From positions 1 to 64,000 of the forward strand of contig DATBLQ010000043.1 in the NCBI GenBank assembly GCA_036555325.1: DNA of 64,000 nt. The letters are read 5' to 3'. The notes beneath the pieces were generated by a model. It made no database searches. It worked only from the letters and a program-made list of their open reading frames with translations, and was not told where the DNA came from. Source of the DNA: DATBLQ01 sp036555325 (GTDB lineage: Bacteria; Pseudomonadota; Alphaproteobacteria; Rhizobiales; Aestuariivirgaceae). Each line of letters opens with the position of its first letter. Position 1 is the first letter of the stretch. The translations under genes and the position numbers were made by a program. Shown here in pieces: positions 1 through 8,712 of this stretch.

Positions 1-54
1 TCGCGAATCGCCCGAAAGCGTTCAGCCGGGAGTGAGCGAGTAAGGGAGGCCATA

Positions 55-1716
55 ATGAAAGCGCGTCCACTGCCCTTTGCCGATCAGGAGCGGCAACCGT
101 TTCATCCTCAGCTACCGGTGAGCCTGGGGGCCCAGCCGCCCAAAAAGAGCGCTCAGCTCTTCAGCCCGAAAATACTCCAGATCCTTCAGCGCGGCCTCGA
201 CCTTCAGCGGCAGGGAAAACTCCAGGAAGCCGAATATCACTATCAGCTCGTACTGCGCCAGCATCCCGATCATCCAGAAGCGCTGAACTTGCTTGGCACC
301 CTTGCCTCCAAGGCCAAGAACCACACCGTTGCCATCGAATGCCTGACCAAGGCGGTGAGTGCACAGCCCAAAAACTTCTACTACCGAAACAACCTCGGTT
401 ATTGCCTCAACAACGCCAAAAAAGCCCGCGAGGCCATTCCGCATTTCCGCAAGGCCATGGCCGACAATCCGCGGATGGTCGAACCGGTCGTCGGCCTCGG
501 CAATTCCTATCGGCTCCTCGGCGAAGGCGAGAACGCCGAGAAGATCTTTCGCCGCGCCATCGAGATGGATCCCTCGAGCATCCGCTTCAAATCCCTCCTG
601 GGGGAAGCGCTGATCGATCTTGGAAAAATAAAGGAAGCCGCTGAAATCTTCCGCAGCATCCTGGCCAAGGATTCACACAACATCTCGGCCATTGTCGGCC
701 TCGCCGGCGCCCGCGAAGCCGGAGACCAGGAAGGCGATCTCGAGCGCTTCGAATTCGCCCTCAAGGATGCATCCCTCGAACCTGAGAAGCGCGTCTCCTT
801 GCACATGGCGCTGGGGCAGATTTACGATCAGCAGAAAAAGCCAACCGTGGCGTTCCCCCATTTCATCCAGGCGAACGAGCTCGACAAAGAGCCCTTCAGC
901 CTCCAGGACTATCGCAAGCAGATCGATCTCCTGATCGAAACCTTCACGCCGTTTTTTATCCTAAGCAAGAGCGGCTTCGGCAATCCCACCGACCGTCCGA
1001 TCTTCGTCGTCGGCATGCCGCGATCGGGAACGACTCTCACCGAACAGATCCTCTCCAGCCACCCGCAGGTCACCGGTGCCGGAGAACTCAAGGATATGCC
1101 CCATATAAATGCCTCTCTTGGGGCTGGTCCAAAGTGGAGGCGGCAGATCGCCCGACTGTCCCAGGACAAATGCAGGGAACTTGCAGGCAGCTACCTCGCC
1201 GAGCTTGACCGGCATTCCCGCACATCGGCCCGCGTGGTGGACAAGATGCCCCACAATTTCATGCAGGTTGGCCTGATCACCCTGCTCTTTCCCAATGCGC
1301 GCATCATCCACTGCCGCCGCGATGCCATGGACAACTGCGTCTCGATCTACACGCACCGCTTCAACAAGGCGCATGGCTACAGCACCGACATGAAGATCTT
1401 GGGTCTCTACTACCGTGAATACCGCCGGCTCATGGAGCACTGGCGCAAAGCGCTGCCGGGTAAGATGTTCGAGCTTCAGTATGAGGACATGATCGCCGAC
1501 CAGGAAAGCATGAGCCGCAAGCTCATCGACTTCGTCGGACTGGAGTGGGACGAGGCCTGCTTGAGCTTCCACGAGACGGAGAGAACGGTACGCACCTTGA
1601 GCCGGTGGCAGGTCCGTCAGCCCATTTATACCTCCTCGGTGAAGCGCTGGAAGAAGTATGACGAGTTCCTGGGCCCCCTCAAGGAGGGTCTTGGCGACCT
1701 CGTCGATGCGGATTGA
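55..1716 (+). CDS. TPR-repeat protein fused to a sulfotransferase domain
   Basis: A 553-residue protein with two parts. Residues about 40-290 are a run of tetratricopeptide repeats (spaced G-Y/N-L and A-x2-F/Y patterns), usually protein-binding. Residues about 315-540 form a sulfotransferase domain: the 5'-phosphosulfate loop GMPRSGTTL lies near residue 320 and a 3'-phosphate-binding region (HCRRDAMDNCVSIY) follows. Known members transfer sulfate from PAPS to a hydroxyl or amino group of a sugar, lipid or protein; the substrate here cannot be read. No signal peptide is seen, so it is probably cytoplasmic. The ATG follows GGGAGG. Such fusions are common in Alphaproteobacteria. Domain calls are firm, the biological role is not. 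Confidence 0.9.
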   Translation: MKARPLPFADQERQPFHPQLPVSLGAQPPKKSAQLFSPKILQILQRGLDLQRQGKLQEAEYHYQLVLRQHPDHPEALNLLGTLASKAKNHTVAIECLTKAVSAQPKNFYYRNNLGYCLNNAKKAREAIPHFRKAMADNPRMVEPVVGLGNSYRLLGEGENAEKIFRRAIEMDPSSIRFKSLLGEALIDLGKIKEAAEIFRSILAKDSHNISAIVGLAGAREAGDQEGDLERFEFALKDASLEPEKRVSLHMALGQIYDQQKKPTVAFPHFIQANELDKEPFSLQDYRKQIDLLIETFTPFFILSKSGFGNPTDRPIFVVGMPRSGTTLTEQILSSHPQVTGAGELKDMPHINASLGAGPKWRRQIARLSQDKCRELAGSYLAELDRHSRTSARVVDKMPHNFMQVGLITLLFPNARIIHCRRDAMDNCVSIYTHRFNKAHGYSTDMKILGLYYREYRRLMEHWRKALPGKMFELQYEDMIADQESMSRKLIDFVGLEWDEACLSFHETERTVRTLSRWQVRQPIYTSSVKRWKKYDEFLGPLKEGLGDLVDAD

Positions 1717-1795
1717 GCGCCGCTCCAATCGCGTGGCATGCAGGCACGGGCATGCTATAGTTCATGGGCGGCAAGGGGAATTGAGGAGCGGTTCG

Positions 1796-2101
1796 ATGAC
1801 TCGTCCATGGATTGTTCTGCTTTCGGCCTTCGCCATGGTGCTGGCAACGGGCGCTGCGAGCCATGCCAAGATAGGCAAACGGAGCGACGATCATGCTGGC
1901 TTCATAGGCGCGACGGGCCGGATAGATCCCCATGCGCGCTATGAGAATGACATCGCCTATGAATTTGGCACGGTATCCAGGCGCGGCTCGCAGACCATAC
2001 CCTATGTCGAACGCTGCCATTGGACGGCAAAGCCGAGCACCTTTTTCTTCACCGGCCTCACCCAGGTGTGCACCCGCCACACCCTGGAAAACACGCAGTA
2101 G
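1796..2101 (+). CDS. Small secreted protein of unknown function
   Basis: A 101-residue protein. Residues 1-24 look like a cleavable signal peptide (MTRPW, hydrophobic core, then ASHA before Lys). The mature part has two cysteines (in ERCHW and QVCTR) that could form one disulfide in the periplasm, and several aromatic residues. The chosen ATG has GAGGAG about six bases upstream; an in-frame start further upstream would overlap the sulfotransferase gene and add a non-signal sequence. No family was recognised. It sits 79 bp after the sulfotransferase gene on the same strand. Confidence 0.6.
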   Translation: MTRPWIVLLSAFAMVLATGAASHAKIGKRSDDHAGFIGATGRIDPHARYENDIAYEFGTVSRRGSQTIPYVERCHWTAKPSTFFFTGLTQVCTRHTLENTQ

Positions 2102-2196
2102 CGGTCTTCGCAAACCATTGTTGCCCGAATGCAGCCGAAGCTGCATTTCGTCCACAGGCCCCCAGTTCCTTGGGGAAAGCGCAGATTTTAGCCGTT

Positions 2197-2223
2197 TTGA
2201 CATGAGCGAATCAGGCATAATAC
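2197..2223 (+). promoter_or_regulatory. Possible promoter for the aquaporin gene
   Basis: A perfect TTGACA (2197-2202) is followed 15 bp later by TAATAC (2218-2223). The spacing is shorter than the usual 16-18 bp, so this is tentative. An 8-bp hairpin with a CGAA loop (2128-2147) lies just upstream and may end the previous transcript. Confidence 0.35.
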
Positions 2224-2263
2224 GGCCAATTGGTGCGCGGGCCTGAGGGAAGAAAACTCCTTG

Positions 2264-2935
2264 ATGATTCGGAGGCTGATAGCTGAGCTCATAGGTACTT
2301 TTATGCTTGTGGCAGCCGTCCTAGGCGGAGCGATTGTGTCGGGCAACGCTGCGGGACTTGGGGTTGCCTTCGCCGTTGGTCTGTCGGTTATGGCGATGAT
2401 TTACGCTCTGGGTTCGATCTCTGGAGGTCATTTCAATCCGGCCGTTACCTTGGGGCTGACGACGGCCGGGCGGTTTGATCCCAAGGACCTCATTCCCTAC
2501 GTATTGGCGCAGCTTGTGGGCGGATTTCTCGCAGCGCTGTTCTTCTATCTTATTCTGACGGGCAAAGCTGATTTCGTGGTCGCGGGTTTCGCCTCGACCG
2601 GCTATGGCGAACACTCTGCCGGCGGTTTTACCCTCTTCGGCGCTTTCTTGAGCGAGATCGTGTTCACGGCCATCTTCGTGCTCGTCATTGCGCGCGTGAC
2701 ACGTCCCGGCGGACCGAGTCTCATGGCGCCTGCTGCCATCGGCCTGACGCTGACCGCCATGCATCTCATCAGCATTCCCATTTCGAATACCTCACTTAAC
2801 CCGGCTCGCTCTACCGCAACGGCCCTGTTCGCTGATGGGTGGGCCCTGCAGCAGCTTTGGTTGTTCTGGGTGGCGCCCCTGGCTGGTGGCGCCATAGGAG
2901 GCTTCCTGGATAGGTATTTCGGCGAGATTACATAA
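2264..2935 (+). CDS. Aquaporin / MIP-family channel
   Basis: A 223-residue inner-membrane channel for water or small neutral solutes, with six predicted membrane segments and the two half-helix motifs of the family: NPAV in GGHFNPAVTLG (about residue 65) and NPAR in SLNPARSTA (about residue 180). Aligned by eye to E. coli AqpZ, the selectivity-filter His, Thr and Arg are kept (MHLISIP, NTS, NPAR), but AqpZ Phe43 corresponds to Val38 here, which would widen the pore. An in-frame TTG lies one codon upstream, but ATG at 2264 is better placed behind GAGGGAAG. A strong terminator follows, so the gene is probably its own transcription unit. AqpZ-like water channel is the likeliest role; glycerol or another solute is possible. 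Confidence 0.9.
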   Translation: MIRRLIAELIGTFMLVAAVLGGAIVSGNAAGLGVAFAVGLSVMAMIYALGSISGGHFNPAVTLGLTTAGRFDPKDLIPYVLAQLVGGFLAALFFYLILTGKADFVVAGFASTGYGEHSAGGFTLFGAFLSEIVFTAIFVLVIARVTRPGGPSLMAPAAIGLTLTAMHLISIPISNTSLNPARSTATALFADGWALQQLWLFWVAPLAGGAIGGFLDRYFGEIT

Positions 2936-2958
2936 CCTCCCAAAGCGTAACAAATTTG

Positions 2959-2987
2959 GGGGCGGTCCCGGGACCGCCCCTCTTTTT
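2959..2987 (+). terminator. Rho-independent terminator after the aquaporin gene
   Basis: A perfect 11-bp G/C-rich inverted repeat (2959-2969 with 2970-2980) is followed by TCTTTTTT. It ends 21 bp downstream of the aquaporin stop codon. Confidence 0.9.
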
Positions 2988-3030
2988 TGCAACATTCCCA
3001 AATTTATTAAGCTTTTAACCGGGGGGTAAT

Positions 3031-3058
3031 TTGACATTTGGCTGCCGCACACTATGTT
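3031..3058 (+). promoter_or_regulatory. Sigma-70-type promoter for the RNA helicase gene
   Basis: TTGACA (3031-3036), a 16-bp spacer, then TATGTT (3053-3058). This predicts a start of transcription near 3065 and an 80-base leader, which contains a short GCCTA/TAGGC hairpin. It is the best consensus promoter in the first 10 kb. Confidence 0.65.
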
Positions 3059-3145
3059 CCGGCCTATAGGGCGCCTCGCAATGGGCGACTAGGCTTGAGA
3101 ATCGCGCCCCCATAATCAGTCGCCAGAACGGTTTCCTACTCTTAC

Positions 3146-4531
3146 ATGACGTTTGACCAACTGGGCCTGAGCCCAAAAGTGCTTGAAGCGGTTAAAACCG
3201 CCGGTTTTATCACCCCCACCCCCATACAGGCGCAAGCCATCCCTGCTGCGCTTCAACGGCGCGATGTTCAGGGACTCGCCCAGACCGGCAGCGGCAAAAC
3301 CGCAGCCTTCGCTCTGCCCATGCTCACGATGATGGAAAAGGGTCGCGCTCGCGCGCGTATGCCGAGAACGCTCGTCCTTGAGCCAACCCGCGAATTGGCA
3401 GCACAAGTCCAGGATGCGTTTGAGACACTCGGCCAGCAGCACAAGCTCACCATCGCACTCCTCATCGGCGGAGTGTCGTTCGAAGATCAGGACCGCAAGA
3501 TCGACCGCGGCGCCGATGTCGTAATCGCCACCCCCGGCCGGCTTCTCGACCATGTGGCGCGCGGCAAACTTCTGCTCAACGCCATTGAAATCCTCGTCAT
3601 CGACGAAGCCGACCGCATGCTCGACATGGGTTTCATTCCGGATATCGAACGCATCTGCAAGCTTCTCCCCATCACCCGGCAGACCCTGTTCTTCTCGGCC
3701 ACGATGCCGCCCGAGATACAGCGCATCACCAATCAATTCCTCCACAATCCCGCCCGCATAGAGGCAACCCCCCCTGCAACAACCGCCGCCAGCATCGAGC
3801 AGCATCTGGTCCGAGCACCCTCTGACTTCAAAGCTAAGCGGGGCGCGCTCCGTGATCTCCTCCGCAGCCAGGATGGCGTGAAGAACGCCATCATCTTTGC
3901 CAATCGCAAGACCACGGTGGCAGTGATCGAGGCTTCGCTGAAACGGCACGGGTTCAACGCCGCAGCACTCCACGGGGATATGGATCAGCATGCTCGGTTG
4001 AAGACGCTCGACGCATTTCGCAACGGAGAAATCACCTATCTCATCGCCTCTGATGTTGCAGCGCGCGGCCTCGATATTCCCGACGTTAGCCACATATTCA
4101 ATTTCGATGTTCCGGTTCATCCCGAGGACTACGTGCATCGCATCGGCCGAACCGGCCGGGCGGGGCGCGAAGGCCATGCAATCATGATGGTCACGGCCCA
4201 CGAGATGAAAGCGCTCAAGGCGATCGAAAGGCTTATCCGCAGGGAAATCGAATGGTCAGGCGCCATGCCTGCCGCCGAGGCGGTCCGCACCCGGCCTATC
4301 CCCCGTCGCGGGCATGTGAAGGACAAGGCCCACCAATCACCTCGTCAGCATCGCCACGATTCGACGCGGGAAGACCGCAAACCAAAAACCCCCGTGAAGT
4401 CCCCTGCCAAGGCTCAGGCGAAAGTGCATCAGCCAGTCCAGCCGCACCGCCGGCCGCAGCCAAAGCAGCGGCGCGAAGGACATGGCTTCGACAACCACCT
4501 TCCCGCTTTTCTGTCACGCCCGGTGAGGTAA
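3146..4531 (+). CDS. rhlE: DEAD-box ATP-dependent RNA helicase, RhlE type
   Basis: A 461-residue helicase that unwinds short RNA duplexes using ATP, typically in ribosome assembly and RNA turnover. In order: Q motif (PTPIQAQAIP, about 24-33), motif I AQTGSGKT (45-52), PTRELA, TPGR, motif II DEAD (about 153), motif III SAT, then the second RecA domain ending in HRIGRTGRAG (about 330). After residue 370 comes a basic, low-complexity tail rich in Lys, Arg, His, Pro and Gln, typical of RhlE proteins and likely to bind RNA. It has its own promoter. Assignment to RhlE rather than another DEAD subgroup rests on the short core plus basic tail. Confidence 0.92.
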   Translation: MTFDQLGLSPKVLEAVKTAGFITPTPIQAQAIPAALQRRDVQGLAQTGSGKTAAFALPMLTMMEKGRARARMPRTLVLEPTRELAAQVQDAFETLGQQHKLTIALLIGGVSFEDQDRKIDRGADVVIATPGRLLDHVARGKLLLNAIEILVIDEADRMLDMGFIPDIERICKLLPITRQTLFFSATMPPEIQRITNQFLHNPARIEATPPATTAASIEQHLVRAPSDFKAKRGALRDLLRSQDGVKNAIIFANRKTTVAVIEASLKRHGFNAAALHGDMDQHARLKTLDAFRNGEITYLIASDVAARGLDIPDVSHIFNFDVPVHPEDYVHRIGRTGRAGREGHAIMMVTAHEMKALKAIERLIRREIEWSGAMPAAEAVRTRPIPRRGHVKDKAHQSPRQHRHDSTREDRKPKTPVKSPAKAQAKVHQPVQPHRRPQPKQRREGHGFDNHLPAFLSRPVR

Positions 4532-4579
4532 TTTCGGAAATTCGTGCGCCGCCCCTGCGGGCGGACCGCATGAAACGCT

Positions 4580-4900
4580 CTACAGCCTACCCAACTTCGC
4601 GCTCTGCGATCCTGCGAGGCGACGGTTTCGGACCGGGCCGGTAAACCTGACGCCGAGGCGATTGCCGCGCCGCCAAGAGACTTCACAGGGTACGAGCGTT
4701 TGCTCCCGTATGTGCAGAAGATCGAACTCTTGCGGGAGCGGCGATGCTCCGTTCAACGTCAACCCGGCGCCGCTGGCGCTCGCGTTGACGATCCTGCAGT
4801 CGAGCAAGGACCATCCCCTGTGCAAGATGATCTGTCCGTCCCGAAGAAGGCGCTGGCGCTGCGCAAGTCTGCTGTCTGCCGATTGAACCACACTGTCCAT
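4580..4900 (-). CDS. Single-domain PilZ protein
   Basis: A 106-residue soluble protein made of one PilZ domain. It shows the arginine-rich N-terminal motif (QRQRLLRDG, residues 14-22) and N-x-S-x2-G (N39, S41, G44), which together usually bind cyclic di-GMP, then the beta-barrel pattern ending in RLGVRFTG. The family relays c-di-GMP to motility, polysaccharide or cell-cycle targets; the partner is unknown. The start is uncertain: a GTG at 4936 would add 12 residues, but neither start has a good ribosome site. It is convergent with the helicase gene; a 6-bp C/G hairpin (4549-4564) lies between them. Confidence 0.8.
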   Translation of the reverse strand: MDSVVQSADSRLAQRQRLLRDGQIILHRGWSLLDCRIVNASASGAGLTLNGASPLPQEFDLLHIREQTLVPCEVSWRRGNRLGVRFTGPVRNRRLAGSQSAKLGRL

Positions 4901-5003
4901 GAAACTGTTGCTTTCCCTTGGAAAGATGCCCTGCACGCATCAGAGTTAAAGATGTGTTGCCCGGATGAGAACCATTTTTTGGATTAACCGTGTACAATCA
5001 AGG

Positions 5004-5390
5004 TTAACGACGCCTGCGCAATGCTTGGCGGGAAGTGCGGTTGGTAGGAGGGTTTTTCTGGTTCGCCCGAAGGGCGGCTGCATAGGCGCTGCGGCACCAG
5101 AGTGTCATTTCTTCGCTGTCGTCCATCACACGCGCAGGCGCTCGACGATAGCTCATGGCCGTGCGTTTTCCGTTCTTCCCCTCATAGGAAAAATTCTCAA
5201 GTCCCTCGACCTCGAAATCGGCCGCATTGAGAGCATCCGTCTTAAGATAGAGCGTCTCGTCCACGACGATGGCGAAGTTTACGCCGCCAAGTGAAATTCC
5301 AGCACCGCCGAACATCTTGCGAATGGCGACCCCGCCGAAGCCCGACATCTGATCCTTGAGAAAATCGACGAACTCGCGACTGAGAGCCAT
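5004..5390 (-). CDS. TfoX/Sxy N-terminal domain protein
   Basis: A 128-residue protein with the TfoX N-terminal fold (residues 1-100: MFGGAGI, then the IVVDETLYLK strand and a basic C-terminal tail). In gamma-proteobacteria Sxy/TfoX promotes competence gene expression with CRP; stand-alone alphaproteobacterial copies have no settled role. It starts 6 bp after sufA and in the same direction, so it is probably the last gene of the suf operon. That link is inference from spacing only. Confidence 0.8.
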   Translation of the reverse strand: MALSREFVDFLKDQMSGFGGVAIRKMFGGAGISLGGVNFAIVVDETLYLKTDALNAADFEVEGLENFSYEGKNGKRTAMSYRRAPARVMDDSEEMTLWCRSAYAAALRANQKNPPTNRTSRQALRRRR

Positions 5391-5396
5391 GCTCGC

Positions 5397-5771
5397 TCAG
5401 GCGTTCTCCTCCACGGCCGGCTTGAGCTGCACGGACTCACCACAGCCGCACGCTGACGTCTGGTTGGGATTGTTGAACACGAACCCCGACTTGAGCCGGT
5501 CGACGCGGTAATCCATTTCCGTGCCTAAGAGGAACAATACGGCCTTGGGATCGATGAAAATTTTAACGCCCTTGTCTTCAACCACTTCATCAAGTTCCTC
5601 CTGCCGATCGGCCCACTCCATGGTGTACTCCATGCCGGCACAGCCGCCATTCTTCACCCCCACCCGTAGGCCCGCCACCGGGCGGTCGCTGCGTGCCATG
5701 ATTTCGCGCACCCGATCCGCCGCGGAACCGGTGAGGGTTATGACCTTGGATGATGGGCGAAGTTTCGACAT
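5397..5771 (-). CDS. sufA: A-type Fe-S cluster carrier, SufA/ErpA family
   Basis: A 124-residue HesB/IscA-family carrier that receives Fe-S clusters from the SufBCD scaffold and hands them to apoproteins. The three conserved cysteines are present: one in GGCAGM and two in the ACGCGES motif near the C-terminus. The N-terminal VITLTGSAADRVREIM matches the family's first helix. It lies near the end of the suf operon, 12 bp after the DUF59 gene. The exact subgroup (SufA, ErpA or IscA) cannot be told without a tree. Confidence 0.93.
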   Translation of the reverse strand: MSKLRPSSKVITLTGSAADRVREIMARSDRPVAGLRVGVKNGGCAGMEYTMEWADRQEELDEVVEDKGVKIFIDPKAVLFLLGTEMDYRVDRLKSGFVFNNPNQTSACGCGESVQLKPAVEENA

Positions 5772-5783
5772 AGTTTTTTCCTT

Positions 5784-6167
5784 CTACCACATGTTCAGCG
5801 CCACGCGAGCTTCATCCGACATCCTCGAATGATCCCACGGCGGCTCGAACACCAAGTTGACTTTAACGCCATTCACGCCTGCAACCGCGCCGACCGCGTT
5901 TTCGACCCACCCCGGCATGTCGCCGGCAACGGGACAGCCAGGCGCGGTCAACGTCATATCGATCGTCACATTGCGCTCATCGTCGATATCGACCTTGTAT
6001 ATGAGGCCAAGCTCGTAAATATCGACGGGAATCTCTGGATCATAGACCGTCTTGAGGGCGGCGATGATGCCATCGGTCAGCTGGTCGAGTTCGCTCTTTG
6101 GAAGCGCGCTCGGCTGGGTTGGGCTCTCGATTCTTGGCGGCTGGACGGTTGGTTCGGCGTTGTTCAT
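5784..6167 (-). CDS. sufT: DUF59/MIP18-family Fe-S assembly protein, SufT-like
   Basis: A 127-residue protein with a MIP18 (DUF59) domain after a Pro-rich N-terminal 35 residues. The core shows VYDPEIPVDIYELGLIY, the DMTLTAPGCP loop with its conserved cysteine, and the C-terminal FEPPWDHSRMS. Family members help mature Fe-S proteins, and copies inside suf operons are called SufT. A GTG at 6179 overlaps the sufS stop codon and would add four residues; ATG at 6167 has GAGAG just upstream and is preferred. Confidence 0.85.
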   Translation of the reverse strand: MNNAEPTVQPPRIESPTQPSALPKSELDQLTDGIIAALKTVYDPEIPVDIYELGLIYKVDIDDERNVTIDMTLTAPGCPVAGDMPGWVENAVGAVAGVNGVKVNLVFEPPWDHSRMSDEARVALNMW

Positions 6168-6175
6168 CTTGGCTC

Positions 6176-7417
6176 TCACATGAATATGCGCTGCGCTGCC
6201 GTCAAAGCGTCTGCAAGCCGGTCAACTTCCTCGCGCGTGTTGTACATGGCAAACGACGCACGGCAGGTGGCGGTCACGCCATAGCGCGCCAAGAGCGGCT
6301 GCGTGCAATGCGTACCGGCCCTAACGGCTACACCATAACGGTCGAGAACGGTTGAAACGTCATGCGGATGGGCACCTCTCATATTGAAGGAAAGTATGGC
6401 TCCCTTGTTTCTTGCTGTGCCATAGATCGTGATCGAATTCATACCTTGCAACTGCTCGGTCGCATAGTCGAGCAACGACGCCTCGTGCTGGGCGATCCCC
6501 TGTCGGCCGACTGACATCATGTAGTCAAGCGCTGCCCCAAGACCAATTGCCTGCACGATCGCCGGTGTTCCCGCTTCAAACCTGTGGGGCGGCTCGGCAT
6601 AGGTGATTGCATCCAGCTGCACCTCGCCGATCATCTCGCCTCCACCCTGGTAGGGCGGCATGCGCTTGAGATGGTGGGCCTTGCCGTAGAGGACGCCGAT
6701 GCCCGTCGGACCATACGTTTTGTGTCCTGTGAAGACGTAAAAATCGCAGTCCAAGGCCTGCACGTCCACGTCCATGTGGACGGCAGCCTGGCTGCCGTCG
6801 ATGAGGACAGGGATATCGCGCGCATGCGCCAGGCGCACCACGTCTTTCACCGGCACGATGGTGCCGAGGGCATTCGACAAGTGCGTGATAGCAACCATCT
6901 TGGTGCGCGGCCCCAATAGCTTTTCGAATTCCTCGAGCAGAAAATTGCCTTGGTCGTCTATGGGCGCCCACCTGATAATTGCGCCTCTGCGTTCGCGATG
7001 AAAATGCCAGGGCACTATATTGGAATGATGCTCCATGATGGAGAGCACGATCTCATCGCCCTCCCCCAATACCATGCCGCCGAAACTTTGCGCCACCAGA
7101 TTGATCGCTTCCGTCGCGTTGCGCGTGAAGATGATTTCGCTTGCGGTCTGGGCGTTCAGGAAACGGCGCACGGTTTCGCGCGCATTTTCATAATTCTGCG
7201 TGGCAATGCTCGATAGTGTGTGCAATCCCCGATGAACATTCGCGTAATCGTTCTCATAGGTCGACCGCATTGCATCGATAACCGTCCGCGGCTTCTGCGC
7301 CGAAGCGGCATTATCTAGGTAAGTGAGCGGTTTGTCGTGTATCTGGCGTGACAGGATCGGGAAGTCGGCCCTGATCTTCGCCACATCGAAGCTCCGCACG
7401 GTCGATCCGTCGGCCAT
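6176..7417 (-). CDS. sufS: Cysteine desulfurase SufS
   Basis: A 413-residue PLP enzyme of the class V aminotransferase fold that removes sulfur from L-cysteine for Fe-S assembly. The PLP lysine lies in TGHKTYGPTG and the catalytic cysteine in AGTHCTQPL near the C-terminus, as in group II (SufS/CsdA) enzymes. ATG at 7417 overlaps the sufD stop codon (ATGA) and has GAGGA ten bases upstream; an ATG at 7444 inside sufD is less likely. This is the second desulfurase of the operon; the IscS-type enzyme is encoded at its start. Confidence 0.96.
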   Translation of the reverse strand: MADGSTVRSFDVAKIRADFPILSRQIHDKPLTYLDNAASAQKPRTVIDAMRSTYENDYANVHRGLHTLSSIATQNYENARETVRRFLNAQTASEIIFTRNATEAINLVAQSFGGMVLGEGDEIVLSIMEHHSNIVPWHFHRERRGAIIRWAPIDDQGNFLLEEFEKLLGPRTKMVAITHLSNALGTIVPVKDVVRLAHARDIPVLIDGSQAAVHMDVDVQALDCDFYVFTGHKTYGPTGIGVLYGKAHHLKRMPPYQGGGEMIGEVQLDAITYAEPPHRFEAGTPAIVQAIGLGAALDYMMSVGRQGIAQHEASLLDYATEQLQGMNSITIYGTARNKGAILSFNMRGAHPHDVSTVLDRYGVAVRAGTHCTQPLLARYGVTATCRASFAMYNTREEVDRLADALTAAQRIFM

Positions 7418-8712
7418 CACTGCTCGATCCTCCGCTGCAACCATTCCCGTGACAATTGCTCGAGCCGATCGCGAATCTGGTCGTGCGCAATGTCCTCGAA
7501 GGCCTCCGCGGCAAATGCTGAAACCAAAAGCGCCCGGGCTTCGCGCAACGGAATGCCGCGGGTACGAAGGTAAAAAACGAGATCCTCGTCCAGATCACCC
7601 GCCGTGGCCCCATGGCCGCAGACAACGTCATCGGCATAGATTTCGAGTTCCGGCTTGGCGTCAAACTCGGCAGTTGGCGATAGCAGCAAGCCGTGGCTCG
7701 ACTGCTTGCCGTCGGTCTTCTGAGCATCTCGCTGAACGATCACTTTTCCTTGAAATATGCCGCGCGCCGCCTCATCGATGATGCACTTGAACACTTCGCG
7801 GCTGATGCAATTGGGCACTCGATGATCGACAACCAGCCTCGTGTCGCAATGTTGCTTCCCGCGTAGCAGATAGGCGCCAGCGATCTTTGCGTCGGCGTGC
7901 GACCCTGCGAAGGTGATGAATCCTTGCTGACGGGTCGTTGCGCCGCCCTGCGTTACGGTGCAGTCGCGCAAGATTGCCCCTTCCTTAAGCTGAACATGGC
8001 AATTGGCCAGATGAATGGCCTGCTCACCGTCGAGTTGCACCTTCAGCCTATCAAGACGCGCATTTGCGCCGACGAAGGCTTCTGTCACGCTGGAATTCAC
8101 GTAAGCGCCTGGAGCGCCGAGATGCGTCTCGATTATTGCGGCTGATGCACCGTCTTCCACCACAAGCACCACGCGGCCGGCAAGCGTGCGCGGCTCACCC
8201 TTAGTTACAATCGATACGATCTCGATCGGCGTTTCAACGGTCGCTGCTGCTGCGATCCTGATGCCAACTCCTCCCGCCATGAAGGCCGTATTCATGCTGA
8301 GGATCGGATCATCGGCGTGGCCGCTGCCGGTTCCCAAAACTCCACTGAGCCAAGGCGGCATCATGTCTGAAATGCTTGCGATCTCAACCTCTCCAGAGGC
8401 TGGGAGCGTTGAAAGTCCAGGCATGAACAACCCATCGACAAGAACAAGGCGCGCGCGAACAATCGAATAAAACGGCGACTGGGCAATGAGGTTCTTGTCC
8501 ATCACCGGCGCGCTCGGAGCAAGGGCAGGCGGAAAGGCAGTGTTGATGATTTGGCGTAAGTCGGTCCAGCGCCAATCCTCCATTCGCCGGTGTGGCAGCC
8601 CTTTCGCAATGAACTGCTCGTAAGCCTCTCGCCTCTTCCGGTCAGAGGCCACAAGTGCGCCAGCGCCGATATAAGCGGCCTCCGCCGGGGTCCTGTTAAC
8701 AGCGACGTTCAT
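7417..8712 (-). CDS. sufD: Fe-S assembly scaffold subunit SufD
   Basis: A 431-residue protein of the SufB/SufD family. It shares the right-handed beta-helix core with SufB and forms the SufBC2D complex on which Fe-S clusters are built. The C-terminal region contains CGHGATAGDLDEDLVFYL, a family signature. Start and stop codons overlap neighbours on both sides by ATGA, so its synthesis is probably coupled to that of SufC and SufS. Confidence 0.95.
   Translation of the reverse strand: MNVAVNRTPAEAAYIGAGALVASDRKRREAYEQFIAKGLPHRRMEDWRWTDLRQIINTAFPPALAPSAPVMDKNLIAQSPFYSIVRARLVLVDGLFMPGLSTLPASGEVEIASISDMMPPWLSGVLGTGSGHADDPILSMNTAFMAGGVGIRIAAAATVETPIEIVSIVTKGEPRTLAGRVVLVVEDGASAAIIETHLGAPGAYVNSSVTEAFVGANARLDRLKVQLDGEQAIHLANCHVQLKEGAILRDCTVTQGGATTRQQGFITFAGSHADAKIAGAYLLRGKQHCDTRLVVDHRVPNCISREVFKCIIDEAARGIFQGKVIVQRDAQKTDGKQSSHGLLLSPTAEFDAKPELEIYADDVVCGHGATAGDLDEDLVFYLRTRGIPLREARALLVSAFAAEAFEDIAHDQIRDRLEQLSREWLQRRIEQ

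Noticed and set aside
3116..4201. 361-codon open frame on the minus strand
   Set aside because: Antisense to the helicase gene, whose motifs are unambiguous.
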